Assembly (NCBI GenBank): GCA_964059195.1
Contig: CAXKWD010000003.1
Coordinates: 15,420,606-15,484,605, forward strand
Origin: Ectobius pallidus
Lineage: Eukaryota > Arthropoda > Insecta > Blattodea > Ectobiidae
Reading direction: 5' to 3'
DNA: 64,000 nt
The notes under the pieces were generated by a model. The model was not told the origin of the DNA, ran no database searches, and was given only the letters and a program-made list of their open reading frames with translations. Shown here piece after piece: positions 11,016-21,867 of this stretch. Both the position numbers and the translations under genes were made by a program. Within the stretch, counting starts at the first letter, position 1; each line of letters begins with the position of its first letter.

Positions 11016-11386
11016 CAGGGCCCGGATTTTCATGACATATCATCTTTTAACTGGCACATCATGGATGCTGGCCACTAGTGCAGATATTCTGATCATGAAA
11101 CATAGATTATAAAAATGATGAATTTTAGAGTAATTTGTGGTCATTTTCCCATCTTTTAATTCTTAGGTAATTTTTTTTTAAATTTAATATCATTATTTGG
11201 TCACTGTATGGCCTTTGTCCCCATTTTATATTTTGGGTAGGCTACTATTAAAAAAAATATCAAGTCACTGTTTTCTCATGATTTTCTAATTTGTTATTGT
11301 TTCTTGCACTGACACCTATAGTTTTTGTGCATTTACTTAAAATGAATATTATCGAAACTCTAAATAATTATTAATAAATAATTCAA
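11016..11386. mobile_element. Element L, 5' fragment
   Basis: Begins CAGGGCCCGGATTTTCATGA, as does the complete L at 43659. The interior has the family's GTCATTTT motifs. The right end was not found; it runs into an RTE fragment. Confidence 0.6.
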
Positions 11387-11510
11387 GGGGAAGTAGGATT
11401 TGCGAGTGATGATTGGATGGAGTTAGCACAGAATAGGGTTGAATGGCGAGCTCAGGTAAGCGCAACAATGAACCTTCGGGTTCTATAAAAATAGATAATA
11501 TTCCTTTAGC
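11387..11510 (+). pseudogene. RTE-like LINE reverse transcriptase, 3' tail
   Basis: Frame reads EVGF, then DDWMELAQNRVEWRAQ and VSATMNLRVL before a stop. This is the conserved end of the RTE-like ORF also present at 44930-45539. 5' truncated. Confidence 0.75.
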
Positions 11511-12625
11511 TTATAGAACCTAAAAAGGGCTAAATTGGACTGAAGGGCCTAAAAGAGACTAGGGAGGACTTTTGCTGAAAAACTAGGGGCTAAAGAGGAC
11601 TTTTGCTGAGAAACAATATTTTAAAATAGATTTTCCAATAATGCAAAGGAAAATAAACATGGGAATTTGTACATTTTAAGAAAAGACATAATAAAAATAA
11701 ATTTATACAACGCACTGAAATTAACAATGTATATGTCGCTTTGTCGCTTGTCTTTCTAACTCGGAAATGTACAGCCTCGCCGTCACAGGAAATGAAACTT
11801 GAAATCTGCGACTACCCTATTGTCGTTTCAACTTAAAAATATTTATTGCCGACCAATGACAGAGAAGTAGGCCTATATTAAAGGAACAAATTCGTGACAC
11901 TCGAGTCTACTTATTTTTGTAGATCGGAAGTGAATCGAGTGGTGTATCATTGTATTATTAAAGGGTAAATACTGTTGTTGTTTATGTTGTTTATGCTATT
12001 TGTTTATGCTATTTTTCGAGTGCCGATATAAGTAGACTTGCCAGATTTCTGAAATGTTCAATCGGGACACCGGAATGCCCCCCAGCGTCGCGGGTATTCA
12101 AGGGTGCACAGCCTTGGCGGGTTTTAGAGTGTTTTAGAGGGCAGTTTATTCTCAATGCTATGAATAAATGGTTACTGATTAGGAACCTAAACCAAGGGTA
12201 ATAATAAATGGCATAAGAATATAAATTTAAACATTTTATTTCTAACATGTTAATATTAAAAGTTAGTTAAGTAAGAAGAAACACTTTGAATGAGGAATAC
12301 AAATTTGAACAATATTTACATGTACTTTTCATTGGTTAGGACTTTTTTAAGACTATTTTGGTCATCTAGAAAATCAAATTTAATTTTTACCGGGACGTGA
12401 AGTAAACCGGCCGGGACACCGGGATTTTGTCTGAAAACCGGGACTGTCCCGTTCAAACCGGGACGTCTGGCATGCCTAGATATAAGGAATAGTTATTTGT
12501 TTATTTTGTAAAATAAAACTAGAATAACTGTGTCGAAATTATGATAAGAATTTTCGGTGCAAATATTAGTATTTATTAATACGGCTAAAATCATTTGTTT
12601 AAAGCCCAAAAAATCCGGCCTTTAG
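11511..12625. mobile_element. Element K copy interrupted by R
   Basis: Shares GGGGCTAAAGAGGACTTTTG, AAGACATAATAAAAATAAAT and ACAACGCACTGAAATTAACA with complete K at 62261-62932. The right end reads AAAAAATCCGGCCTTTA. Internal sequence is split by the R insertion at 12033-12478. Confidence 0.7.
12033..12478. mobile_element. hAT-type nonautonomous element R
   Basis: 446 bp starting TAGACTTGCCAGA and ending CTGGCATGCCTA, flanked by the perfect 8-bp repeat GATATAAG (12025-12032, 12479-12486). The interior carries CCGGGACACCGG repeats near both ends. No coding. Nested in K. Confidence 0.88.
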
Positions 12626-13285
12626 TCATCATACGCCCATTGCATAATGTGCGACGAGTAAGTTTTACTATTAGCTGTATATTCGGTCGGTTTCAGGCAA
12701 ACAGTTGACTGCACTGGCAAAGTAGTAGAAGAAGAAGAAAATGAAAGAAGAAGGAGAAACTCATCAATCCATGTGTAAATTTCGCAAATGACAGTTTGTC
12801 TTCAACACTCCATGGAAACGTCAGACTGTGTAATGTTGTTGAACTGTTTCTGCCACATTAAACAAAAGAAGGAAACGAGGGACATAAATTTTGAGCATCC
12901 TGTGATGTTGAGACTGTGTCTAGGAGAGACACCGGGTGACCACGGCCATTGGCAATCCTCCAATACAACAGCTGCTCACTTAGCTTGTGACATTGCCAAA
13001 TCAATGTTATCTACATGGACTATAATAGATACAGTACTCTACGTATCGTATTACCAACTACAATTCAAATTGCGTATCCTTTTACTAGCAGGCAACTGAT
13101 AGATGTTTTGTTTAAATTACTTATTTATCAGAAAAATAATTAAAATATTATATTTATTAATACTGACATAGTTTTTACATAAATTACTGGAATTACATAA
13201 TTTTATTCTTATTTATTTTGTTTAACGTTAAAAATATAAGTAATTAAATGAACAAAACTAATATTATGCTGCCAAACGGCCATGC
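12626..13285. other. Unassigned DNA
   Basis: A 103-codon open frame at 12788-13099 has no motif or codon pattern that supports it. GAAGAA run at 12727-12765. Nothing else recognised. Confidence 0.5.
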
Positions 13286-13287
13286 AA

Positions 13288-13703
13288 ATTCGAGTTAAGC
13301 TCCAGATCGATTCATTAACCAGGGCTTACGGAAGAATAAAGATCTAGTTTGATAAGCATATGTGAGAGAATATGTGAGTAGTGTTATCTGTCAAAGCTAA
13401 CCTTATTGCAACTTCCAAAGTCGTATTTGAACACTGTAAAACAATATGTTGTCACGAGAACTGATTTGCATTTGATAAATTCTATTACCATAAAATAGGC
13501 ACTAAATTGGGCTTTTACTCCGGTACCAGTCAACCGATTTGGTCCAATATCAATAGGCTTCGTCCCATGGATGATATAAATGAGTATACCACGTTTCTTG
13601 AAAATCTGAGTTATCGCGCGTACAGACACACGGACAGATTGACGGACAGACATTTTCCCCTCCACCAAACAATCTCATAAAGTACCATTCTGGCACTTAA
13701 TAA
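13288..13703 (-). mobile_element. Element A, copy 2 (partial)
   Basis: Minus-strand A: GAGTTAAGCTCCAGATCGAT at left, ACTCCGGTACCAGTCAACCG in the middle, TACCATTCTGGCACTTAATA at right. Lacks the outermost 3' part and the SINE insert. Confidence 0.8.
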
Positions 13704-13936
13704 ACTTTACAAAAAGAAACCGAGAATAATCATTTTAGACTTGTGACTCACCACTAGGAAGAGGCGAAGAAAACTAGATGAATATCCATGTACACTTACC
13801 TGAAAACAATAGAAACAAATCATTTATAATATTAATGTGTCCAGGGCATTAACCTATGTCCCTAGGGTAAGCCAACACAATATAGCCTAATACAATTAGA
13901 GCTACTGTCAATTTCTTCTGTGCCTCCCAATATATA

Positions 13937-14481
13937 TACAGAGTTTTAATAAATAACACTGAAATATTTTACCTTATATAGAGGGAAATTAGACAAGCAA
14001 CTTTTATTAGGAGATTTTTGCTCTATGACGTAAAATGTATATGCTACAGGGCATTAAAGTCATTATAATTTAGTGCTCATAAATCAATAATTAAGCGAAA
14101 TAGGGTTAAAATTTTTATTAAACTGACTTCATGCCTTCTCATTAATAGATAAAAACCTGATTCTTAATCATTCATCAACAGCTATATCATAATTTAGTGT
14201 TTCCTTTATCTGCTAGATTTACAGACAAATCACATGACTGGCCACCACTACATTAATCTTCTTTTTATTCATAACTACTGACTACAGTGTTAACAACGAA
14301 GCTCCTTTGTTTTTCATTTCTTTCTAATGTTAGAAGTCAGTGGCGGCCATGCCCTGGGAGATTTTATGCTGTAACAGGAATAATTGAATCCATAGAGCAA
14401 AAATCTCCTAATAAAAGTTGCTTGTCTATGTCCCCTCTATACAGAGGTAAAATATTTGGTGTTATTCATTAACACCCTGTA
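13937..14481. mobile_element. Element E, copy 3 (both ends present)
   Basis: Left end TACAGAGTTTTAATAAATAA and right end TTATTCATTAACACCCTGTA are diverged inverted repeats of each other. The interior matches copies 1 and 6. Related termini carry GGTGTTA/TAACACC, a small hairpin within each end. Confidence 0.78.
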
Positions 14482-14499
14482 GGCCTATATCCCACAGTA

Positions 14500-14637
14500 C
14501 GAGAAATGTTTCAATTCCGGTAGCGAATACTTTGAAAAATAGCTGAACACTTGCAGTATTTGTTGCAATAAACATTTCCACGAAATTGTGTTAGGTTTCT
14601 GTAAACGGCCCCAGGGAGTGTTACTTTATGGACGCGT
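14500..14637 (+). mobile_element. Mariner-like element, 3' end
   Basis: GAAAAATAGCTGAACACTTG, GTAAACGGCCCCAGGGA and GGACGCGTCTCGTA match the reverse complement of the mariner remnant at 62966-63322, including the stop-codon region and the outer terminus next to a TA. Confidence 0.65.
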
Positions 14638-14792
14638 CTCGTACACACTTCTGCTATATTTAAGGTAAAAATGTTTTTATGTCAGTTCACTAAAAGAATT
14701 GCAATACCACCGATAAATACCATTTAAATTACTTGAGGTCTATTACTCATAACATGGTCGTAGAAAGGTTAAAAGTGGAATTGTGTTTATTT

Positions 14793-15287
14793 TTCCACGA
14801 CGTAACTAATTAGTGGTACTTACGAATACTGTTGCCGTGGATCGTAACTTGACATTCCCGCACACAATCTGGTTGCTATGAAAACAAAAGAAATCTCCGC
14901 GGTAAAAATTACAAAAAGCACAAGTGCCGTAAGTAAAACCATCATAATACAAGGCTTTATGGAAGACCGGAACCAAGGCCCCCTAGTTTGTGGCGACTTT
15001 AACAGGACAAATATTCGGTTCCCATAACAACCAACACATGCGAATCACTTTCTGAAATATAACATGCATCTTCAATAATGTATAAACATAATATTTTCAG
15101 CTAATATCTCAATTAATATAAATAAATTGATATAAATAATCATCGTGCAAAAAATAGCAAATACTCGTGCCGTAAACGCATAATGGATCTCGGAAAATTG
15201 AAAAAACTCGGCGCAAGCGCCTCGTTTTTCAAACTCTTTCCTCGATCCGTATTCACCGCTTACGGCACTTGTATCTCAATATACTAT
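14793..15287 (+). mobile_element. Element family B, copy 2 (near full length)
   Basis: Starts CCACGACGTAACTAATTAG and ends at TTACGGCACTTGTATCTCAA. The last 130 bp form an imperfect palindrome: GTGCCGTAAACGCATAATGG and the inverse CCGTATTCACCGCTTACGGC around GGCGCAAGCGCC. No coding; the open frame over it is an effect of the palindrome. Confidence 0.8.
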
Positions 15288-16020
15288 TTTCGCGTTATTA
15301 TAAGAATTTCAATTATTTTGCGATTTAAAATTATGTTTTTCGGGGTAATGTGTGAGGGTAAAAAAAAAAAAATTTGCAAACAACTGTCGAAATCAGAACA
15401 ATTCGTGTTATCGCGTCTCACGAATTTCACGGATCTAACAGGCGTTACCCGCAGATTCATGAACCTTAAAAATTAGTATTCACGGAAGCAATCCAACTTT
15501 TCTCTTTTCAAAAAACCAATAACAAAAGTCCCTTTCAATGAACATTAAGGGCTGGAGGGTACTTGAGTATGGATAGGACGGAGTGAATCTAATAAACGTT
15601 TATTTACTTTGCTCGGGGTTCGTGACCGAAATGCACGGCGGAGGGAGTCGAATGATTGTGATGGCTCTGACGCTAAAAGGTTTTGAAAGCCTGAACACAG
15701 GGGGCGATGGCTACGTCCTCCCATGACCACTCACAACGTCGCCTCGCATTTTCGCTTTCCATTTTAACGAGTGCTGAAAGGTGGGGTTAAGAACGTGCCA
15801 TCTAATGGCATCTGTGTGTGTGTATGTGTGTGTGCTAACGCCATGCAAACTAGGTGAATGGAAATCGTCATTTTTATTGATCCTTACAAATGCATATAGA
15901 GTGCAGCTAACTTCAATTTGCATTCTCTACGCGTAGCATAGCTACTACAGGTACAAGAAGTAGTCCACAATGAAATTGAACCTCTAGTTTTCATAGGTAA
16001 TCCCACGAGAGATTACGAGT
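15288..16020. other. Unassigned DNA
   Basis: A GC-richer stretch at 15590-15790 gives short open frames on the minus strand, but no motif is recognisable. Confidence 0.45.
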
Positions 16021-16268
16021 TTATCGATATAATATATAGATATTTATTGTTATATATCGATACATAGATATATCGATATTTATTGATATATATCGATATA
16101 CATATATATCGATATCTATCGATATACATAGATATATATCGATATTTATCGAATTTCGTTCCCGAAATTTATATATATATATATCGATATACATAAATAT
16201 ATATATCGATATTTATCGTTCTCGAAATTTATATATATCGATATACATAAATACATATATCGATATTT
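16021..16268. repeat. TATCGATA-rich array
   Basis: About eleven TATCGATA octamers within 250 bp, mixed with ATATAT runs and a roughly 60-bp higher-order unit with GAATTTCGTTCCCGAAATTT-like spacers. TATCGATA is the known DREF-binding core in insects; here it is more likely a degenerate simple repeat. Confidence 0.85.
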
Positions 16269-17391
16269 ATCGAATTTTGTTATCGCAAATTTATCTAATG
16301 AAACTCATATTCTCGAGTAGGATTTATTAAGACTACTACATGAATAAAATGAAACGCATTTTGTAAATAATAATTATTTCCTTACTTTTCTGTCAATATT
16401 CTGTCGGCCATGAGATCACGGCATACTAGGTGAATGAACAGTCCACGAATCGATTCGATGAATCGATCCGAGTTCACAATGCTACCATTGTGCGCATCAC
16501 AAGATGGAGGGCGTCGTGGTAGTTGCTTAGATCAAAAAGTTATAAAAGCACACCAACTGGCTTGCACCCAATCGAAATTTTTTAAAATCAGTGGACATTG
16601 ACATTATTTCAATTTCCAAACATGTTATGTTGTAGAAAATATTTTTTTGATTCTGATGACTGACAGCATGTGACGTATTAATCATCTGACGCTGAGACGT
16701 TAAAAATTAAAAATATCAAAATATGTTTTTCAATTAAAATACGATAAAATAGTGATAATAATTATAATAATTTTCTAATTATTACTGTTCTACTAAAATT
16801 ACTTTTTAAATGTCTGCCTATATTTTGCATCTTGCACATTGTTGCCAGTATATTATTTTGTACCCCATTTTGTACCCCATTTTGTACCCCATTGTCCGGT
16901 AAAGGAAATCTTAAGTGAACCGAAATCCCCACTTTTTAGGAGCAAATTAAAGACATTCTTAGGAAGCTTACATTTACAGTTTATTCAAAAGACACCGCAA
17001 GTGAAGTATTCGAAAATAAAGTATTCTAAAAGTTGATTAATGGAAAAACGTTCTTGTTGAGTTGGAAATGACAAAGGTATTGATAAAATAAGCAAAACGT
17101 ATCCCTAAAGATTTTTGGATCAGAGCCATGGAAATTTAAGTTAAAATAAAATAATTTAATATACTTTTATTGTACTTGTTAAAGTGGCACCTATAAATCC
17201 TCTGAAAATTGTAAAAAGCTGAAATAAAACTATTTTAATACGTTTAAAAAACTAAAACAGGGTTTATAGAAACCTAAAAATCCGGGCCCTACTCATGACA
17301 TTCAACAAACATAGTTAGTATGCAAAAAGAGCAACACAGTGCAAAAAGTTATTTAACAATTGATTCCTGCTGATGGTAGGATCCTAATAAG
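16269..17391. other. Mostly unassigned DNA
   Basis: TTTTGTACCCCA is repeated three times at 16857-16892. 17210-17291 ends AAAAATCCGGGCCCTA, like the right terminus of element K, so a diverged K-type element may end here. No gene. Confidence 0.45.
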
Positions 17392-18040
17392 TAGGGACCG
17401 GATTCTTAGGTTTTTACCTATTTTTTTCCTTGCTTCTAAAACAAAAAGCGCTCATACACTTTTTCGAATCACGTCCGTAGGATTCACCCACATAAATTCT
17501 GTGGCACCTAAAAATACCTAAATGGGGTATAAAAACCTAAATATACCTAAACGGGATATAAAACCTAAAATATCTAATTTAGGCTACTTTTTTTGTCTTT
17601 TTTGGTTGTCAGTTGAGGAATCGATATTTTGCGGAGAGACAATTTTTGCCGGGTTGAAATTAATACCACCAGCGTTTCGTTCAACCCATTGTCGTCTAGG
17701 ATGGACGGTATCAAGAGAGGAAGTGTAGAGTACCGGCGTATTCCTTTTAAAATATTCGTACGAACAACCATTGTTGCCATGTATGAACAAGGGTATAGAA
17801 TTCTGTGTTTTAAAGCGTTTGTTTGCCTTTAGTACTGTCCTGTTATTCACAATGAGTGGACACACTATGTTTTAAGAAGACGTGTTAATGATGTATTGAA
17901 TCCTATGTAGCACATTAAAATTCATTAAACCAATTATTCTACCCGAAAACGATATTTTGGATAAAAAACCTAAAAAAAACTATTTCACCTAATGGAAAAC
18001 CTAAAACAGTGTTTTTAAAAACCTAAAAATCCGGTCCCTA
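17392..18040. mobile_element. hAT-type element C, copy 1 (649 bp)
   Basis: Starts TAGGGACCGGATTCTTAGGT and ends AAAAATCCGGTCCCTA, flanked by perfect CTAATAAG (17384-17391, 18041-18048). An internal segment gives open frames in several phases at about 17574-17865; they are shared with the other copies at DNA level but no transposase domain is seen. Internally deleted derivative. Confidence 0.88.
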
Positions 18041-18048
18041 CTAATAAG

Positions 18049-18412
18049 AGTAACGCCATGGAGGTATAAAATACAGAGTATGTGTATCAATACAGCCGAT
18101 ACAATGAATGATTAATACCCTGACTTGAAAGTCTTGTTTATTGCGAAGAGGCCCGTCAATATTTTATTGCTCTATAATGAACAGTGACTGGGAGCTACAC
18201 AACAAAGGGAATGACTAATTTACATGTACACAATGCGAGCTGATGAGGGTCAGCAGCAGGAAATAGGTCTCTGGTGTGTTCGCGCATGCGCTATTATTTT
18301 TAAGGGAATGACCGAAGTGATGAGAGTGGATTTCTAGACTGCTTGTCCTAGAAACTTTAAATTCTGCACACATAATTAAAGTGTAACCCGACATTACAGT
18401 TTGAAAATTCAT
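18049..18412. other. Unassigned DNA
   Basis: No gene or shared repeat seen between C copy 1 and B copy 3. Confidence 0.5.
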
Positions 18413-18554
18413 TTTTGCACGATTTAACTAATTAGTGGTACTTACGAATATTGTTGCCGTGGATCGTAAGTTGACATTCCCACACGCAATCGTGTTGCTA
18501 TGTGCGGTAGGGGTTTCCGTGCGGTAAGAATTTACTTACGCCACACCTCATAAT

Positions 18555-19747
18555 TAGGGACCGGATTTTTAGGTTTTTAAAAACACTGTTTTAGGTTTTC
18601 CATTAGGTGAAATAGTTTTTTTTAGGTTGTTTGTCTAAAATATCGTTTTTGTGTAGAATAATTGGTTTAATGAATTTGAATGTGCTACATAGGATTGAGT
18701 ACATAATACTTGTAAAGTTTAACTTAACAAAATTGACTTAAAATTGTGTAAACTTGCTTTAAGACAATATTATACAATTGAAGAAAGAAAGCATAAACAA
18801 TCAAAAGAAGCAGTGAAAATAAGATTGCCTCACATTTCCTGGTTACAGTATATCACTAAATATCTTTCAAGATTTTCAACTGTGAAGTTCTTCCTGTTAT
18901 CTCTTAGTTAATAGTTAATACTGTATTTAGACACTACCCTTCTCAGGATTCGAATCCGATGCTTCTAATTTAGTGAGTAAAATACTTTATGGTTGGATGT
19001 GGATAATGTGAAACTGATTATTTTCCTTTTTTCGGTTGTTACGCATGCTAACCGCACAACAGATCAACTAGGGACGAAAACTTCCCCCTTTTCTAGAAAG
19101 GTATGTAATAGCCTACGTGTTTCTGGCAGGCTTGACAAAATATTACTTTGCCATCTGTAGTGAAATTCAGATCGTCGCCAATCCACTGCCGTAATAAACT
19201 CGATTTCATTTGTTTCGGCATAATTAACACGTCTTCTTAAAACTCACAGTGTGACCACTCAGTATGAATAACAGGGCAGTACGGGATCACCAGGGGGCAC
19301 TCGCGAAAATGAGGAATTCCTTTTTAAAACAAGCGTTATAAAACGCATAAATCTATATCCTTGTTCATACACGGCAACAATGGTTGTTCATACGAATATT
19401 TTAAAAGGAATACGCCGGTACTTTTTTCCTCCCTTGATACTGTCCATCCTAGACGACAATGGGTTGAATCAAACGCTGGTGGTATTAATTTCTACCCGAC
19501 AAAAATTATTCTCTCCCCGCAAAATATCGATTTCTCAACTGACAAACAAAAAAGACAAAAAAGGAGCCTAAATTAGATATATTTAGGTTTAGGTATATTT
19601 AGGTTTTTATACCCCATTTAGGTATTTTTAGGTGCCACAGAATTAATGTGGGTGAATCCTATGGACATGATTCGAAAAAGTGTATGAGCGATTTTTGTTT
19701 TGGAAGTAAGGAAAAAAATAGGTAAAAACCTAAGAATCCGGTCCCTA
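18555..19747 (-). mobile_element. hAT-type element C, copy 2 (1193 bp)
   Basis: TAGGGACCGGATTTTTAGGT at left, AAGAATCCGGTCCCTA at right, perfect 8-bp duplication CTCATAAT (18547-18554, 19748-19755). It carries the start of a transposase with a BED-type finger on the minus strand (19093-19221), so C is a deletion derivative of a hAT with a CGGBP1-like N terminus. Confidence 0.9.
19093..19221 (-). pseudogene. hAT transposase N-terminal fragment, CGGBP1-like zinc finger
   Basis: Starts at ATG (19221) and reads MPKQMKSSLLRQWIGDD, then FTTDGKVIFCQACQKHVG, then runs into a stop at 19093. The pattern (basic leader, L-x-x-W, T-D-G, C-x2-C, H) is the BED-type finger at the N terminus of CGGBP1 and related hAT transposases. 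The frame diverges after KHVG, which marks the internal deletion junction. 42 codons remain; a complete transposase would have several hundred. Copy C3 keeps the same start. Confidence 0.7.
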
Positions 19748-20050
19748 CTCATAATACAAGCCTTTATGGACATGGCCCCCCAGCACAGATATTCGGTTCC
19801 CATAAATAACAACAAATGCGAATCACTTTCTGAATTAAACATCTATCTTCAGGAATGTATATACATAATATTTTCAGGTAATATCTCAATTAATATAATT
19901 AAATTGATATAAATAATCATCGTGCAAAAAACAGCATGCAATACTCGTGCCGTAAGCGCATAACGGATCTCGGCGCGAGCGCCTCGTTTTTTCAAACTAT
20001 TTCCTCGATTCGTATGCATGCCTTACGGCACTTGTATCGCAATATACTAT

Positions 20051-20505
20051 TTAACATATCTATTTATTTCTGAGATATTCATTAATTAAACTGATTTTAA
20101 AAATCTTTCTTCTCTAACATATATTAAAATATGAACATGAATTTTTAATGTGAGATTCTTTGTTGCTTGATGCTTGATGTATTTTTTACGTTGTATATAC
20201 TTTTTGTTTAAAAAAAAATAGTTTCCCCAGAGAAACGAAAAGTTAAAAGATTACCTATGATTATACTATGTATTTTTTTTTAAGAACGAAAGCCTATATT
20301 GAAAATTTGATTAGGCCTAGTATTTTATTGTACACAATGTAAAAGTACATCGTGAAAAAATTCACACTTGCATGTCTAGTTTTTGAATTAGTAAAATAAC
20401 AGCGAAATGAATCTCAGAAATTTCATTTTAACATCCCTATTTATTTCTGAGATATTCATTAATTAACTGATTTAAAAAAAATTAAATTCGAAATCTATCT
20501 TATCA
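20051..20505. other. Unassigned DNA with a direct repeat
   Basis: TATTTATTTCTGAGATATTC followed by ATTAATTAA occurs at about 20060 and again at about 20440 in the same orientation, bracketing roughly 370 bp. No gene. Confidence 0.5.
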
Positions 20506-20680
20506 TACAGAGTGTTAACCAATAACAGCGACATATTTTACCTGTGTACAGAGGGAACATAAAGAAGCAACTTTTACTAGGAGATTTTAGCTCTATGGAT
20601 TCCATTTTTCCTGTTACAGCATAAAATCTCCCAAGGCGTGGAGTTATGAATAAAACAAATTAATGCAGTGGCTGCCAAGG
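20506..20680 (+). mobile_element. Element E, 5' fragment (copy 4)
   Basis: TACAGAGTGTTAACCAATAA, ATTTTACCTGTGTACAGAGG and GCAACTTTTACTAGGAGATT match the E left end; truncated next to element A. Confidence 0.72.
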
Positions 20681-21177
20681 TTTAAAGTTTGATAAGTTTG
20701 ATGTGGGTAGTGTTATTTGTCAAAGCTAGGCTAACTGTATTGCAACTACCATGCCGTATATCAGGGGAAGACAGAAGCTTGCTCTGTGACGTCATAGGTT
20801 TCTGCTCTGACTGCACGCGTTTTATCTCTGCGAGGAGCATGTGAAATGTAGGCATCAGTGAACAGGGGGGAAGAGAGGGGCATTAGTATTGCGGGCAGCG
20901 GGAATTTAGGGGGTTAGAACTTACGTAATACGTGTTTCCGAGTTAATGAAACATCAACCGATTTTTTTTGATAGTTTATCGGTTAATTACAGCGCAGCAG
21001 TTTAACATATTATAAATAATTCTATTTTTCTATTCTGTGAGAACAATTGCCTTTCCACAAAATCTATGCTCTTTGACAAAAATAGACAATAGGCTACTAT
21101 CATTTGAATTAACATAATTCACTACAGTAAAAATGATAAAAAAAATGAACTGAATTAATTATCATAGAAGCTCGTCT

Positions 21178-21363
21178 GCACCTTAGATGATACAAGATTA
21201 CAGTAACAATTTTCTGCCTTTCCTGTCTCTTTTTCTTTAACAAGTTTATCAATGTTGGGACGTAATGTTTGCACCTTAGATGATACAAGATTACAGTAAC
21301 AATTTTCTGACTTTCCTGTCTCTTTTTCTTTAACAAGTTTATCAATGTTGGGACGTAATGTTT
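21178..21363 (-). repeat. 93-bp tandem duplication in hAT-1
   Basis: Units 21178-21270 and 21271-21363 differ at one base. 93 bp is 31 codons, so the C-terminal motif TLRPNIDKLVKEKETGK is repeated in frame. Confidence 0.92.
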
Positions 21364-21867
21364 GAGCAATATTTAATCGAAGACTACATTTAGGTTGTGA
21401 TTTAACAATGTACTTCTTGATTTGAGCTTTGCACATTTCATTAGTGAAAAAAATTGTTCGGCCACATATGTCGATCCAAAATTACATAATATTCGTGCGG
21501 CAAGTTTCGGGAATCTGGTTTCAGAGAAATTTCTGTAAAAGTTACCCAAGACCACTTTACGTTCGTATTTGTCCTTTAACAGATCGTCGCATTGTAAGTT
21601 TAGCAGTTCCAACTGATACGGGCAAGGAACGTCTTTGACATTAATTAAATATGGGGTAGCAAAAAGTTTAAATATTGGAGAAAGGTTTTCCACATCCTGA
21701 AACCTCGATTCGAACTGAAGAAGAATGTTTTGCAGAACTAACACATGTTCTGCAGAGAGAACACTATCAGGATCGCATCTTGCATTAACTTTGAAAAATG
21801 CTCCGTATTTCCAACCAGAAGTTGTTCTACCCACAGAGCTAAAGTGAATAGGTCCTCTAGTACCTAG
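21178..21867 (-). pseudogene. hAT transposase, C-terminal part (ZBED5/FAM200/GTF2IRD2-like)
   Basis: Reads, minus strand, LQFESRFQDVENLSPIFKLF, PYQLELLNLQCDDLLKDK, FYRNFSETRFPKLAARIL and FGSTYVAEQFFSLMKCAKLK. These are the hallmarks of the hAT C-terminal dimerisation region (RFP-L, FGSTY-CEQ-FS-MK). The first frame ends at 21373; the rest of the domain (CSLRLNIAQTLRPNIDKLV) continues in another frame, so there is a one-base frameshift at about 21375-21390. The end is then duplicated in tandem (two 93-bp units). The N-terminal finger and most of the RNase H-like core are missing. Not functional. Confidence 0.85.

Larger units (their letters stand above)
18413..20050 (+). mobile_element. Element family B, copy 3, split by C
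   Basis: Left part 18413-18554 has the B 5' region (TTAGTGGTACTTACGAATAT). Right part 19748-20050 resumes with ATACAAGCCTTTATGGACAT and ends with the B palindrome. The 1193-bp element C lies between, flanked by a CTCATAAT duplication. Confidence 0.85.

Noticed and set aside
12788..13099. 103-codon open frame
   Set aside because: No domain, no splice or promoter context, no conservation visible in the window.
17574..17865. Overlapping open frames conserved among C elements
   Set aside because: Conservation is at DNA level across three frames and both strands; no transposase motif.
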